64,000 bases of DNA from Azospira restricta (GTDB taxonomy: Bacteria > Pseudomonadota > Gammaproteobacteria > Burkholderiales > Rhodocyclaceae). A program made the translations under genes and the position numbers. A model generated the notes under the pieces. That model saw nothing but the letters and a program-made list of their open reading frames with translations, searched no databases and was not told the DNA's origin. Positions 1 through 11,044 of this stretch are shown piece by piece; within the stretch, counting starts at the first letter, position 1; every line of letters begins with the position of its first letter. The stretch spans positions 1 through 64,000 of the forward strand of contig NZ_CP064781.1 in assembly GCF_016858125.1 (NCBI RefSeq), read 5' to 3'.

Positions 1-360
1 GATGGCGAAGGTGGCGACCGGGATGCCCTTCGGCATCTGCACGATGGAGAGCAGCGAATCCTGGCCCGAGAGCGCCTTCGACTGCACCGGCACGCCGAGC
101 ACCGGGATCGTCGTCTTCGACGCCAGCATGCCCGGCAGGTGCGCGGCGCCGCCGGCGCCGGCGATGATCGCCTTCAGGCCGCGGCCGGCGGCCTCGGCGG
201 CGTACGAGAAGAGCAGGTCCGGCGTGCGGTGCGCGGAGACGACGCGCGCCTCGAAGGGCACGCCGAATTCCTTGAGCATCACCGCGGCCGCCTGCATCGT
301 CGGCCAGTCGGAGTCGGAGCCCATGACGACGCCGACGACGGGATTCGCACTGGTAGTCAC
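1..360 (-). CDS. purE: N5-carboxyaminoimidazole ribonucleotide mutase PurE (3' end missing)
   Basis: Class I PurE converts N5-CAIR to CAIR in de novo purine synthesis, in the cytoplasm. The 120 visible codons carry the family core: GSDSDWPTM near the N-terminus (phosphate and ribose binding), SAHRTP, and [11 protein letters not shown] around the active site. About 40 C-terminal residues lie beyond the window edge. The start is taken as GTG at 360-358, which gives the usual short N-terminus before GSDSD. It overlaps the folD stop as GTGA, so translation is probably coupled to folD. An internal ATG lies inside the conserved strand and would remove part of the fold. Confidence 0.93.
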   Translation of the reverse strand, partial: MTTSANPVVGVVMGSDSDWPTMQAAAVMLKEFGVPFEARVVSAHRTPDLLFSYAAEAAGRGLKAIIAGAGGAAHLPGMLASKTTIPVLGVPVQSKALSGQDSLLSIVQMPKGIPVATFAI

Positions 361-1208
361 TTCGCGCTCCTTTCCGCCGCTTCCAGCGTGTTGGCGAGCA
401 GCATGGTGATGGTCATCGGGCCGACGCCGCCGGGCACCGGCGTGATCGCGCCGGCCACTTCCTTGACGCCGTCGAAGTCGACGTCGCCACAGAGCTTGCC
501 GTCGGGCAGGCGGTTGATGCCGACGTCGATGACCACGGCGCCCGGCTTGACCATGTCGGCGGTGACGAACTTCGGCCGGCCGACGGCGGCGACCAGCACG
601 TCGGCGCGCTTCGTGTGGAAGGCGAGGTCCTTCGTCTGCGAATGGCAGATCGTGACGGTGGCGCCGGCCTGCAGCAGCAGCATCGCCATCGGCTTGCCGA
701 CGATGTTCGAGCGGCCGATGACGACGGCTTCGGCGCCCTTCAGCTTGACGCCGGCTTCCTCGAAGAACTTGGTGACACCGTACGGCGTGCACGGGATGAA
801 GCGCGGCTGGCCCTGCATCAGCGCGCCGACGTTCTCGGCGTGGAAGCCGTCGACGTCCTTCTCCGGCGCGATCGCTTCGAGCACGAGGTCGCTGTCGAAA
901 TGCTTCGGCAGCGGCAGCTGCACGAGGATGCCGTGGATCTTCGCGTCGGCATTCAGTTCGGCGATCTTCCGGAGCACCACGTCCTGCGCGACGTCGGCCG
1001 GGTAGACGATCTTCTCGGAATGGAAGCTCGCCTTCTCGCAGGCGGCGACCTTGTTGCGCACGTAGACGGCCGAGGCCGGGTCCTCGCCGACGAGGATCAC
1101 GGCCAGCCCGGGGCGCGTGCCCTTCGCGGCGAGCGCCTCGGCGCGGGTCTTGAAGTCGGCGCGCAGCTTTTGCGCCAGCGCGTTGCCATCGAGGATCGTT
1201 GCGGTCAT
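357..1208 (-). CDS. folD: Bifunctional methylenetetrahydrofolate dehydrogenase/cyclohydrolase FolD
   Basis: FolD interconverts 5,10-methylene-THF and 10-formyl-THF with NADP, supplying one-carbon units for purines and formyl-Met. At 283 aa it has normal length. Visible family motifs are [17 protein letters not shown] (the YxxxK motif with the catalytic Lys), GILVQLPLP, the NADP-site stretch [11 protein letters not shown], and the C-terminal [11 protein letters not shown]. It lies directly upstream of purE with a 4-base overlap, and the pairing with a purine gene fits its supply role. A terminator for the upstream iorAB unit lies just ahead of it, so it probably has its own promoter; a possible -10 (TAAAAT, minus strand 1284-1279) sits before that hairpin. 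Confidence 0.96.
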   Translation of the reverse strand: MTATILDGNALAQKLRADFKTRAEALAAKGTRPGLAVILVGEDPASAVYVRNKVAACEKASFHSEKIVYPADVAQDVVLRKIAELNADAKIHGILVQLPLPKHFDSDLVLEAIAPEKDVDGFHAENVGALMQGQPRFIPCTPYGVTKFFEEAGVKLKGAEAVVIGRSNIVGKPMAMLLLQAGATVTICHSQTKDLAFHTKRADVLVAAVGRPKFVTADMVKPGAVVIDVGINRLPDGKLCGDVDFDGVKEVAGAITPVPGGVGPMTITMLLANTLEAAERSAK

Positions 1209-1230
1209 CTCTGTTCCAGCAAAAGAAAAG

Positions 1231-1262
1231 GGGAAAGGCGAGAGCTGCCTCTCGCCTTTCCC
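1231..1262 (-). terminator. Rho-independent terminator after iorAB
   Basis: A perfect 14-bp stem with a 4-base loop (arms 1231-1244 and 1249-1262) is followed, on the minus strand, by a T-rich tract (CTTTTCTTTT). It lies between the iorB stop and the folD start, so it should end the iorAB transcript. Confidence 0.85.
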
Positions 1263-1305
1263 TTTGATCGGACGGGCTATTTTACCGCAAATCGGGCCGC
1301 CCCAA

Positions 1306-1941
1306 TCAGGCGGAAACGGCCTCGCGCACGTCCTGCGTCCGCTGCGCCTCGGCGGCAGCGGCGCGGCCGGCGGCGAAGGCCTGCCGGTTCATCTCGATCA
1401 CCTTCTCGCCCTTGCGGGCGAAGCGCTGCAGCACGCAGCGCTCGAGCGCCTCGGCCGAGAACGGCAGGTGGTCGGCGATGGCGCCGAGCATCACGGTGTT
1501 GCCGAGGCGGATGTCGCCGAGACCGTTGGCGATCGCCGAGGCGTCGAACGCGAAGACCCGCGCGCCGCTTTTGCGCATCTCGCCGACCGGATCGGCCGGG
1601 TATTCGAAGAGGCCCAGCTCGACGACCGGCGGCGCCAGGTTGCCGGTGTTGATCAGCGCCAGCGCGTCGGGGCGCATCATGTGCCGCCAGCGCATGCCTT
1701 CCGCCGCCTCGAAGGCGAGCAGGATGTCGGCGCTGCCCGGCGCGATCTGCGGCGACAGCACTTTCGGGCCGAAGCGCAGGTGCGACGAAACGACGCCGCC
1801 TCGCTGCGCCATGCCGGCGACTTCGGTCTTCTTGACGTCGTGGCCGAGCGCGATCGCCGCTTCGGCGAGGATCTCGGTAGCGGTCATGACGCCCTGCCCG
1901 CCGACGCCGACGACGAGGATGTTGGTGATGTTGTCGCTCAT
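1306..1941 (-). CDS. iorB: Indolepyruvate oxidoreductase subunit beta IorB
   Basis: This is the gamma-type subunit of the pyruvate:ferredoxin oxidoreductase superfamily, paired with IorA. The two oxidatively decarboxylate aryl pyruvates (indolepyruvate, phenylpyruvate) to aryl-acetyl-CoA and reduce ferredoxin. The 211-aa protein starts with the typical [15 protein letters not shown] strand-turn and contains [10 protein letters not shown], the family signature. The ATG at 1941 leaves only 2 bases after the iorA stop, so the two subunits are probably made by coupled translation. In related betaproteobacteria such enzymes serve anaerobic aromatic amino-acid degradation; that role here is inferred. 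Confidence 0.93.
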   Translation of the reverse strand: MSDNITNILVVGVGGQGVMTATEILAEAAIALGHDVKKTEVAGMAQRGGVVSSHLRFGPKVLSPQIAPGSADILLAFEAAEGMRWRHMMRPDALALINTGNLAPPVVELGLFEYPADPVGEMRKSGARVFAFDASAIANGLGDIRLGNTVMLGAIADHLPFSAEALERCVLQRFARKGEKVIEMNRQAFAAGRAAAAEAQRTQDVREAVSA

Positions 1942-1943
1942 GT

Positions 1944-3824
1944 TCAGTGCCTCTGCAGTGCCTTGATCTGGATGACCTTGTCGGCGTGGACGATGGCGTC
2001 CGGCGCGCAGGGCTGGACGCACAGGCCGCAGCCGGTGCACACCGAGCTCTCGATGCGTACGAAGGCGAGGTCGACGGTCTTGCCCGACGGCTTGACCACG
2101 CTGTCGCGCTTGGTGACATGGATCGCCGGGCAGCCGGTGTCGAGGCAGTTGCCGCAACCGGTGCACTTGTCGTCGATGACGGTGAAGGGCTTCAGCTTGT
2201 GGTAGTCCTGGATCAGCACGCAGGGCTGGTTGGTGATGATCACCGACGGCTCGGGAATCTTCGTCTCGTCGCGCAGTGTCTTGAACAGCGTCGGCAGCTC
2301 GTACGGATTGACGACATGCACGCGCTCGTCCTTGACGCCGAGCGCCTTGACCAGCTTGGCGAAGTCGACGCGCGGCGCTTCCTCGCCATGGATGTCGCGG
2401 CCGTTGCCCGGGTTGTCCTGGCCGCCGGTCATGCCGACCGCGCGGTTGTCGAGCAGCAGCACGGTGACGTTGCCCTTGTTGTAGACGATGTCGAGCAGGC
2501 CCTGCATGCCCATGTGCAGGAAGGTCGAGTCGCCGATCACGGCGACGATCTTCTTGTCCTTGTCGCTCTCGCCGCGGCCCTTGTCGAGGCCGAGCGCCAT
2601 GCCCATCGAGGCGCCCATCGAGATGCAGGCGTCGAGCGCGTTCCACGGATGGCCGAAGCCGAGCGTGTAGCAGCCGATGTCGCCGGAGATGGTGATGTTC
2701 CTGAGCTGCGACAGCGTGTAATAGACGCCGAGGTGCGGGCAGGCGACGCACATCGTCGGCGGCCGCGGGAACACCGGCAGCGGCGCGACGGCGCGCGCCG
2801 GCTTCTGCTCCGGCTCGGCGACCGCCTCGCCGAGCAGGCGGCCGACGGCCGGCTTCAGCACCGGCGGCGACAGCTCGCCCGAGCGCGGCAGGAGGTCCTT
2901 GCCGGCGAGCCGGATGCCCTGCGCCTTCAGCTCGGTCTCGAGCAGCGGCTCGACTTCCTCGACGACGACGCAGTTATCCACGGTCGCGGCGAAGGCGCGG
3001 ATCTTCTCGAACGGCGCCGGGTAGCTGAGGCCCAGCTTCAGCACCGGCGCCTCGGGGAAGGCTTCCTTGACGTGCATGTAGGCCGGGCCGGAGGTGACGA
3101 AGCCGACGCGCCGATCGCTGCCGGCCTCGACGAAGTTCAGCGCCGAGACCTCGGCCTCGGCGCGCAGCTCGGCCTCGCGCTGGAACATCAGCGGGATGCG
3201 CTTCTGCGCCGCCCCCGGCACCATCACCCAGCGCGCCGGATCCTTCTGGAAGCCGGCGCCGACGTGCGCCACGCGCTCGCCGACGGTGACCAGCGCCTTG
3301 ACGTGGCAGATGCGCGTCGTCATGCGCAGGATGACGACGGTCTGGAAGCGCTCGGACAGCGCGTAGGCGAGCTTCGTATATTCGTAGGCCTCCTGCGAGT
3401 CGGCGGGCTCCAGCACCGGCACGTGCGCGAAGCGCCCCCAGAAGCGCGAATCCTGCTCGTTCTGCGACGACGACAGGCCGACGTCGTCGGCGACCGCGAT
3501 CACCAGGCCGCCGGCGACGCCGGTCAGCGTCAGCGTCATCAGCGCGTCGGAGGCGACGTTGAGGCCGACGTGCTTCATCGCGCAGAACGCGCGCGAGCCG
3601 GCCATCGCGGCGCCGAAGGCGACTTCGAGCGAGGTCTTTTCGTTCACCGACCACTCGGAATAGAGATCCGGGTAGGTCGAGATCACTTCCAGCATCTCGG
3701 TCGCCGGCGTGCCCGGATAGGCCGCCGCCACCTTCACGCCGGACTCCCACACGGCGCGCGCCACCGCCTCGTTGCCGGACATCAGAAGCCGGCTCTGCGC
3801 CGGCGCGGGCATCACTGCCGCCAT
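1944..3824 (-). CDS. iorA: Indolepyruvate oxidoreductase subunit alpha IorA
   Basis: Large thiamine-diphosphate subunit of indolepyruvate:ferredoxin oxidoreductase, 626 aa. The N-terminal third is the pyrimidine-binding and transferase part (SGNEAVARAVWESG, YPGTPATEM). The middle carries the TPP-binding half, with CVACPHLG, GDIGCYTLG and the GDS...N element (GDSTFLHMG, LLLDN). The C-terminus has two [4Fe-4S] motifs, CTGCGNCLDTGCP and CTGCGLCVQPC. The start is the second Met (MAAVMPAP), because GAGGAG lies 5-6 bases before it; an upstream in-frame ATG at 3845 has no ribosome site. The gene leads the iorAB operon and is preceded by an FNR-type site, which suits an oxygen-sensitive ferredoxin-linked enzyme. 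Confidence 0.95.
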   Translation of the reverse strand: MAAVMPAPAQSRLLMSGNEAVARAVWESGVKVAAAYPGTPATEMLEVISTYPDLYSEWSVNEKTSLEVAFGAAMAGSRAFCAMKHVGLNVASDALMTLTLTGVAGGLVIAVADDVGLSSSQNEQDSRFWGRFAHVPVLEPADSQEAYEYTKLAYALSERFQTVVILRMTTRICHVKALVTVGERVAHVGAGFQKDPARWVMVPGAAQKRIPLMFQREAELRAEAEVSALNFVEAGSDRRVGFVTSGPAYMHVKEAFPEAPVLKLGLSYPAPFEKIRAFAATVDNCVVVEEVEPLLETELKAQGIRLAGKDLLPRSGELSPPVLKPAVGRLLGEAVAEPEQKPARAVAPLPVFPRPPTMCVACPHLGVYYTLSQLRNITISGDIGCYTLGFGHPWNALDACISMGASMGMALGLDKGRGESDKDKKIVAVIGDSTFLHMGMQGLLDIVYNKGNVTVLLLDNRAVGMTGGQDNPGNGRDIHGEEAPRVDFAKLVKALGVKDERVHVVNPYELPTLFKTLRDETKIPEPSVIITNQPCVLIQDYHKLKPFTVIDDKCTGCGNCLDTGCPAIHVTKRDSVVKPSGKTVDLAFVRIESSVCTGCGLCVQPCAPDAIVHADKVIQIKALQRH

Positions 3825-3860
3825 GGAATCTCCTCGCTCAAACAATATGGTTCAAAAATA

Positions 3861-3909
3861 TCAAATGAAAATACAGATTCTGTATCACTTCGGCGTTGAT
3901 GCAGATCAA
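3861..3909 (-). promoter_or_regulatory. Candidate FNR/Anr-activated promoter of iorAB
   Basis: TTGAT-N4-ATCAA at 3896-3909 is a perfect match to the FNR/Anr consensus, centred at 3902.5. On the minus strand a TATTTT -10 element lies at 3873-3868, which predicts a start at 3861. The FNR site is then centred at exactly -41.5, the geometry of class II FNR promoters. The geometry is read from the sequence; activation under oxygen limitation is inferred. Confidence 0.75.
3871..3885. promoter_or_regulatory. Perfect 7-1-7 palindrome overlapping the iorA -10 region
   Basis: ATACAGA-T-TCTGTAT is a perfect inverted repeat at -10 to -24 of the predicted iorA promoter, so a bound protein should block RNA polymerase. 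It differs from the LexA pattern (CTGT-N8-ACAG). The binding factor is unknown. Confidence 0.5.
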
Positions 3910-3976
3910 CTCCCACACGCCACGGAGGGGCATGCGGGTGGTTACGTACTTTCCGGGGGTTGACATCTTCTTTCCG

Positions 3977-4001
3977 TATTGCGAGACTGCGTTTCGCAAT
4001 A
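3977..4001. promoter_or_regulatory. Inverted repeat upstream of aceE, candidate operator
   Basis: Arms TATTGCGA (3977-3984) and TCGCAATA (3994-4001) are perfect complements separated by 9 bases, centred about 160 bases before the aceE start. A TTGACA hexamer lies at 3960-3965, but no convincing -10 was found at the right distance. The gene-free stretch 3825-4150 thus holds the iorA control sites, this repeat and the aceE leader. Confidence 0.45.
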
Positions 4002-4150
4002 TGAGAACGCGTTGATGCGGTGCAAAACCAAGACAGGGGAGCGCCGTATTAAGCTTGGCCGGACGCGACGCTATCCTTCGCGCATGGCACCTGGGCGCCG
4101 CGGTCCATCAGACCGTCGGCACAAGAACACTTCGCACACTGGAGACACCC

Positions 4151-6844
<2,694 letters not shown>

Positions 6845-6856
6845 GGAGGAGCCGAC

Positions 6857-8506
6857 ATGAGCAATATCGTGGAAGTGAAGGTTCCGGACATCGGCGACTT
6901 TTCCGACGTGCCGGTCATCGACGTCTTCGTCAAGCCGGGCGACACGGTCAAGGTCGACGACGCGCTGGTCACGCTCGAATCGGACAAGGCGACGATGGAC
7001 GTGCCCTCGTCCGTCGCCGGCACCGTCAAGGAAGTGAAGGTCAAGCTCGGCGACCGCGTCTCCGAAGGCGCCGTCGTCATCACCGTCGAGACCGGCGCTG
7101 CGGCCGCGGCCCCGGCCCCCGCTGCGGCGGCTCCGGCGCCCGCCCCCGCTGCCGCCCCTGCCCCGGCCGCGGCCGCGCCCGCGGCGGCGCCTGCCGCGGC
7201 CGGCGGCGCCATCGAAGTGAAGGTGCCGGACATCGGCGACTTCAGCGAGGTGCCGGTGATCGACGTCTTCGTCAAGGTCGGCGACACGGTCAAGGTCGAC
7301 GACGCGCTGGTCACGCTCGAATCGGACAAGGCGACGATGGACGTGCCCTCGTCCGTCGCCGGCGTCGTCAAGGAAGTGAAGGTCAAGCTCGGCGACAAGG
7401 TCTCCGAGGGCTCGGTGATCGTGATCGTCGAGAGCGCCGGCGGCGCCGTCGCCGCGGCGCCCGTATCTGCCACCACTCCGGCTGCCGCGCCGGCGCCCGC
7501 TGCCGCACCGACGGCGGCGCCCGCCCCCACCGCGACGACCGCCCCGGCGGCGGCCCCGGCTGCCGTCGCGCCGACGCTGCCGCTCGGCAGCAAGGCGCAC
7601 GCCAGCCCGTCGGTGCGCGCCTTCGCCCGCGAGCTCGGCGTCGACCTCGCCAAGGTGCCGGCCACCGGCCCGAAGGGACGCATCCTCAAGGAGGACGTCA
7701 GCAAGTTCGTCAAGGGCGTGATGACGGCACCGGCCGCTGCCGCCGGCGGCGGCGCCAGCCTCGGCGGCGGCCTCGACCTGCTGCCGTGGCCGAAGGTCGA
7801 CTTCGCCAAGTTCGGCGAAATCGAAGTCAAGCCGCTGTCGCGGATCAAGAAGATCTCCGGCCAGAACCTCGCCCGCAACTGGGTGATGATCCCGGCGGTG
7901 ACCTTCCACGAGGACGCCGACATCACCGACCTGGAAGCCTTCCGCGTGCAGCTGAACAAGGAGAACGAGAAGGGCGGCGGCGCCAAGCTGACGATGCTCG
8001 CCTTCCTCGTGAAAGCCTGCGTCAAGGCGCTGCAGAAGTTCCCCGAGTTCAACAGCTCGCTCGACGGCGACAACCTGGTGATGAAGAAGTACTTCAACAT
8101 CGGCTTCGCCGCCGACACGCCGAACGGCCTGGTCGTGCCGGTGATCAAGAACGCCGACAGGAAGTCGGTGTTCGAGATCGCCCAGGAATCCGGCGATCTG
8201 GCCAAGCAGGCGCGCGACGGCAAGCTGAAGCCCGCCGACATGAGCGGCGCCTGCTTCACGATCTCCAGCCTCGGCGGCATCGGCGGCACCTACTTCGCAC
8301 CGATCGTCAACGCGCCGGAAGTCGCCATCCTCGGCGTCAACAAGTCGGCGATGAAGCCGGTGTGGGACGGCAAGCAGTTCGTGCCGCGGCTGATCCTGCC
8401 GCTGTCGCTGACCGCCGACCACCGCGTCATCGACGGCGCGCTGGCCACCCGCTTCAACGTCTATGTCGCGCAGCTGCTGGCGGACTTCCGCCGCGTCGCG
8501 CTGTAA
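6857..8506 (+). CDS. aceF: Dihydrolipoamide acetyltransferase AceF (E2), two lipoyl domains
   Basis: E2 core of pyruvate dehydrogenase: it moves the acetyl group from lipoamide to CoA. The 549 aa comprise lipoyl domain 1 (about 2-78, lipoyl Lys 44 in ESDKATM), an Ala-Pro linker, lipoyl domain 2 (about 119-193, Lys 158), a second Ala-Pro linker, the E3-binding domain (about 248-286, ending GPKGRILKEDV) and the catalytic domain with DHRVIDG at 521-527. The two lipoyl domains are nearly identical, also at DNA level, which suggests recent duplication or gene conversion. AAGGAGG stands just before the ATG. Confidence 0.97.
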   Translation: MSNIVEVKVPDIGDFSDVPVIDVFVKPGDTVKVDDALVTLESDKATMDVPSSVAGTVKEVKVKLGDRVSEGAVVITVETGAAAAAPAPAAAAPAPAPAAAPAPAAAAPAAAPAAAGGAIEVKVPDIGDFSEVPVIDVFVKVGDTVKVDDALVTLESDKATMDVPSSVAGVVKEVKVKLGDKVSEGSVIVIVESAGGAVAAAPVSATTPAAAPAPAAAPTAAPAPTATTAPAAAPAAVAPTLPLGSKAHASPSVRAFARELGVDLAKVPATGPKGRILKEDVSKFVKGVMTAPAAAAGGGASLGGGLDLLPWPKVDFAKFGEIEVKPLSRIKKISGQNLARNWVMIPAVTFHEDADITDLEAFRVQLNKENEKGGGAKLTMLAFLVKACVKALQKFPEFNSSLDGDNLVMKKYFNIGFAADTPNGLVVPVIKNADRKSVFEIAQESGDLAKQARDGKLKPADMSGACFTISSLGGIGGTYFAPIVNAPEVAILGVNKSAMKPVWDGKQFVPRLILPLSLTADHRVIDGALATRFNVYVAQLLADFRRVAL

Positions 8507-8521
8507 GCGAAGGAGAGCGAC

Positions 8522-10321
8522 ATGAGTCTCGTTGAAGTGAAGGTTCCGGACATCGGCGACTTCACCGACGTCCCGGTCATCGACCTGTTCGTCAAGGTCG
8601 GCGACACGATCAAGGTGGACGACGCAATCGTCACGCTGGAGTCGGACAAGGCGACGATGGACGTGCCGTCGACCGTCGCCGGCACCGTCAAGGAAGTGCT
8701 GGTCAAGCTCGGCGACCGCGTCAAGGAAGGCGTCGCGCTGATCAAGGTCGAGGCCAGTGCAGGAGCCGCTGTGGCGGCGCCGGCTCCGGCCGCGGCAGCG
8801 CCGGCCGCTGCTCCCGCTGCGGCACCAGCCGCCCCGGTGACTGCTCCGGCCGCCGCCAGCCACGGCGGCACGGCCGACATCGAGTGCGACATGCTCGTCC
8901 TCGGCGCCGGCCCCGGCGGCTACTCGGCGGCGTTCCGCGCCGCCGACCTCGGCCTGAAGACGGTCATCGTCGAGCGCTACGCGACCCTCGGCGGCGTCTG
9001 CCTGAACGTCGGCTGCATCCCGTCGAAGGCGCTCTTGCACGTCGCCGCGGTGATGGACGAGGCCGAGCACATGGCCGACCTCGGCATCGCCTTCCAGAAG
9101 CCGCAGGTCGACATCGACAAGCTGCGCGCACATAAGGAGAAGGTCGTCGGCAAGCTGACCGGCGGCCTCGCCGGCATGGCCAAGGGGCGCAAGGTCGACA
9201 TCGTGCGCGGCTACGGCAGCTTCCTCGACCCCAACCACATCGAGGTCGAGCTGACCGAAGGCAAGGCGCAGGACAAGACCGGCGGCAAGAAGACGATCCG
9301 CTTCAAGAACTGCATCATCGCCGCCGGCTCGGCCGCGGTGCACCTGCCCTTCATCCCGCGCGACCCGCGCATCGTCGACTCCACCGGCGCGCTCGAACTG
9401 CGCACCGTGAACGGCGAACTGCCGAAGAAGATGCTGGTCATCGGCGGCGGCATCATCGGCCTGGAAATGGCGACCGTCTACTCGACGCTCGGCACCCGCG
9501 TCGACGTCGTCGAGATGATGGACGTGCTGATGGCCGGCCCCGACCGCGACGCGGTCAAGGTCTGGGAGAAGCAGAACCTGCACCGCTTCGACAAGGTCAT
9601 GCTGAAGACCAAGACGGTCGCCGTGGACGCCAAGGACGACGGCCTCTACGTCAAGTTCGAGGGCGAGGGCGCACCGGCCGAAGCGGTGAAGTACGACATG
9701 ATCCTGCAGTCCGCCGGGCGCACCCCGAACGGCAGGAAGATCGGTGCCGAGAAGGCCGGCGTCATCGTCAACGAGCGCGGCTTCATCCCGGTCGATGCGC
9801 AGATGCGCACCAACGTGCCGCACATCTTCGCCATCGGCGACATCGTCGGCCAGCCGATGCTGGCGCACAAGGCGGTACATGAAGCGCACGTCGCCGCCGA
9901 AGTCGCCGCCGGCCACAAGGTCGCCTTCGACGCCACCGTGATCCCGGGCGTCGCCTACACTCACCCGGAAGTGGCGTGGGTCGGCTACACCGAGGACCAG
10001 GCGAAGAAGGAAGGGCGCAAGGTCGACACCGCCAAGTTCCCGTGGGCCGCCTCCGGCCGCGCCATCGCCAACGGCGCCGACTACGGCTTCACCAAGCTGA
10101 TCTTCGACGCCGAAACGCACCGCGTCATCGGCGGCGCCATCGTCGGCCCCTCGGCCGGCGACATGATCGGCGAAGTGTGTCTCGCCATCGAGATGGGCGC
10201 CGACGCCGTCGACATCGGCAAGACCATCCACCCGCACCCGACGCTGGGCGAAACGGTGGGGATGGCGGCGGAAGTGGCGCACGGCAGCTGCACCGACGTG
10301 CCGCCGGCGAAGAAGAAGTAA
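8522..10321 (+). CDS. lpdA: Dihydrolipoamide dehydrogenase (E3) with N-terminal lipoyl domain
   Basis: Flavoprotein E3 that reoxidises dihydrolipoamide with NAD. It is 599 aa, longer than the usual 470, because a lipoyl domain (residues 2-77, lipoyl Lys 43) and an Ala-Pro linker precede the E3 fold. The E3 part shows the FAD motif GAGPGGYSAAF, redox disulfide Cys160/Cys165 in GGVCLNVGCIPSK, NAD motif GGGIIGLEMA, FAD motif IFAIGDI and the catalytic HPHPTLGET near the C-terminus. Lipoyl-bearing E3 is known from several betaproteobacteria and Neisseria. The lipoyl segment closely resembles those of aceF, 15 bases upstream. Confidence 0.96.
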   Translation: MSLVEVKVPDIGDFTDVPVIDLFVKVGDTIKVDDAIVTLESDKATMDVPSTVAGTVKEVLVKLGDRVKEGVALIKVEASAGAAVAAPAPAAAAPAAAPAAAPAAPVTAPAAASHGGTADIECDMLVLGAGPGGYSAAFRAADLGLKTVIVERYATLGGVCLNVGCIPSKALLHVAAVMDEAEHMADLGIAFQKPQVDIDKLRAHKEKVVGKLTGGLAGMAKGRKVDIVRGYGSFLDPNHIEVELTEGKAQDKTGGKKTIRFKNCIIAAGSAAVHLPFIPRDPRIVDSTGALELRTVNGELPKKMLVIGGGIIGLEMATVYSTLGTRVDVVEMMDVLMAGPDRDAVKVWEKQNLHRFDKVMLKTKTVAVDAKDDGLYVKFEGEGAPAEAVKYDMILQSAGRTPNGRKIGAEKAGVIVNERGFIPVDAQMRTNVPHIFAIGDIVGQPMLAHKAVHEAHVAAEVAAGHKVAFDATVIPGVAYTHPEVAWVGYTEDQAKKEGRKVDTAKFPWAASGRAIANGADYGFTKLIFDAETHRVIGGAIVGPSAGDMIGEVCLAIEMGADAVDIGKTIHPHPTLGETVGMAAEVAHGSCTDVPPAKKK

Positions 10322-10341
10322 GCGGCGGCAACGCCATCACG

Positions 10342-10374
10342 AAAAAGGGCGACGGAATCTCCGTCGCCCTTTTT
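10342..10374 (+). terminator. Terminator of the pyruvate dehydrogenase operon
   Basis: A perfect 15-bp stem (10342-10356 with 10360-10374) has a 3-base loop and ends in a run of T. It lies 20 bases after the lpdA stop. Confidence 0.92.
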
Positions 10375-10652
10375 ATTTGCGCGTGACGGCAAGACCCGCG
10401 GTACGTCCTCTCGACAGCAACCCGCCGCATTTGTATCCTGCCATCATTCATTCGCATGGCATTGGCGCCGATCGCGGCAGGGTGGACGGCAGATTTGCCG
10501 CCTTTCCTCCGACGACGCCGGGTTTGCGCGCCGCCTATCCCGCCTGGGGGCAATGCACCATGGAGTTTTCACAGTTGCAACAGGGACTTGAAGCAACACC
10601 CACCACCAGAATAGGCGGCAGGGTATACGTCAAATATGCCATCTACTAATAA
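10375..10652. other. Gene-free stretch before the integron-like cassettes
   Basis: About 280 bases without a credible gene. GC content falls towards its right end. The short open frame from 10377 has no family features and no ribosome site. No integrase gene and no recognisable attI were found; the first cassette begins at TTGGGCG (10653). Confidence 0.5.
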
Positions 10653-10661
10653 TTGGGCGTC

Positions 10662-10943
10662 ATGAACACAGCAGCGTTAGCGTCAGTTCTTCGTCAAGAA
10701 GGGTTCAAGGAAAGCTCATATTCGTTGGTCGGCGCGGCCCCTGACGAGGCATTGTGCCTTCGCGAAGAGCAGGGGCGATGGTGCGTCTTCTATGCGGAAC
10801 GCGGCCTACAAACAGGCAAGGAGTTCTTCGCCAGTGAAGAGGCTGCATGTGACCATTTCCTAAATGAAATGAGAGCCGACCCCACTACGCGTTCCAATTG
10901 GAAGAGCGGCTTCAGCATGCTCAAGGACAAATCCCATGAGTAA
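10662..10943 (+). CDS. Small cassette-borne protein of unknown function
   Basis: A 93-aa soluble protein beginning MNTAALASVLRQEGF and containing the compact stretch WCVFYAERGLQTGKEFF followed by an acidic-Cys helix. Small proteins with a similar SERGLxxG core are familiar as uncharacterised proteins, but no function can be given. Translation from the upstream TTG at 10653 is possible; the ATG at 10662 is preferred. GC content is clearly below that of neighbouring housekeeping genes, which indicates transfer. Its stop lies 12 bases before an attC site, and the sequence at its start (TTGGGCG) is complementary to the left end of that attC, as expected for an integron gene cassette. Confidence 0.75.
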   Translation: MNTAALASVLRQEGFKESSYSLVGAAPDEALCLREEQGRWCVFYAERGLQTGKEFFASEEAACDHFLNEMRADPTTRSNWKSGFSMLKDKSHE

Positions 10944-10955
10944 TCGTGAACTGCC

Positions 10956-11021
10956 GCCCAACCCGGCAGTCGAGCGGACCTGCGCGAAAAGCCGCGCAGG
11001 CCGCTCACTTCTACGTTAGAG
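10956..11021 (+). repeat. Integron attC site of cassette 1
   Basis: The left end GCCCAAC (10956-10962) fits RYYYAAC, and the right end starts GTTAGAG at 11015. Between them lie long imperfect complementary arms: GAGCGG-A-CCTGCGCG pairs with CGCGCAGG-CCGCTC, leaving one unpaired A, as in folded attC sites with extrahelical bases. The centre is AAAAGC. Recombination would cut between G and TT at 11015/11016. Confidence 0.85.
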
Positions 11022-11044
11022 CCCGCTGTCAAGAGTTATCGCGT

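Noticed and set aside
3871-3885. LexA/SOS box in the iorA promoter
   Set aside because: The half-sites are ACAGA/TCTGT facing the opposite way from the CTGT-N8-ACAG consensus, and iorAB is not an SOS-type operon.
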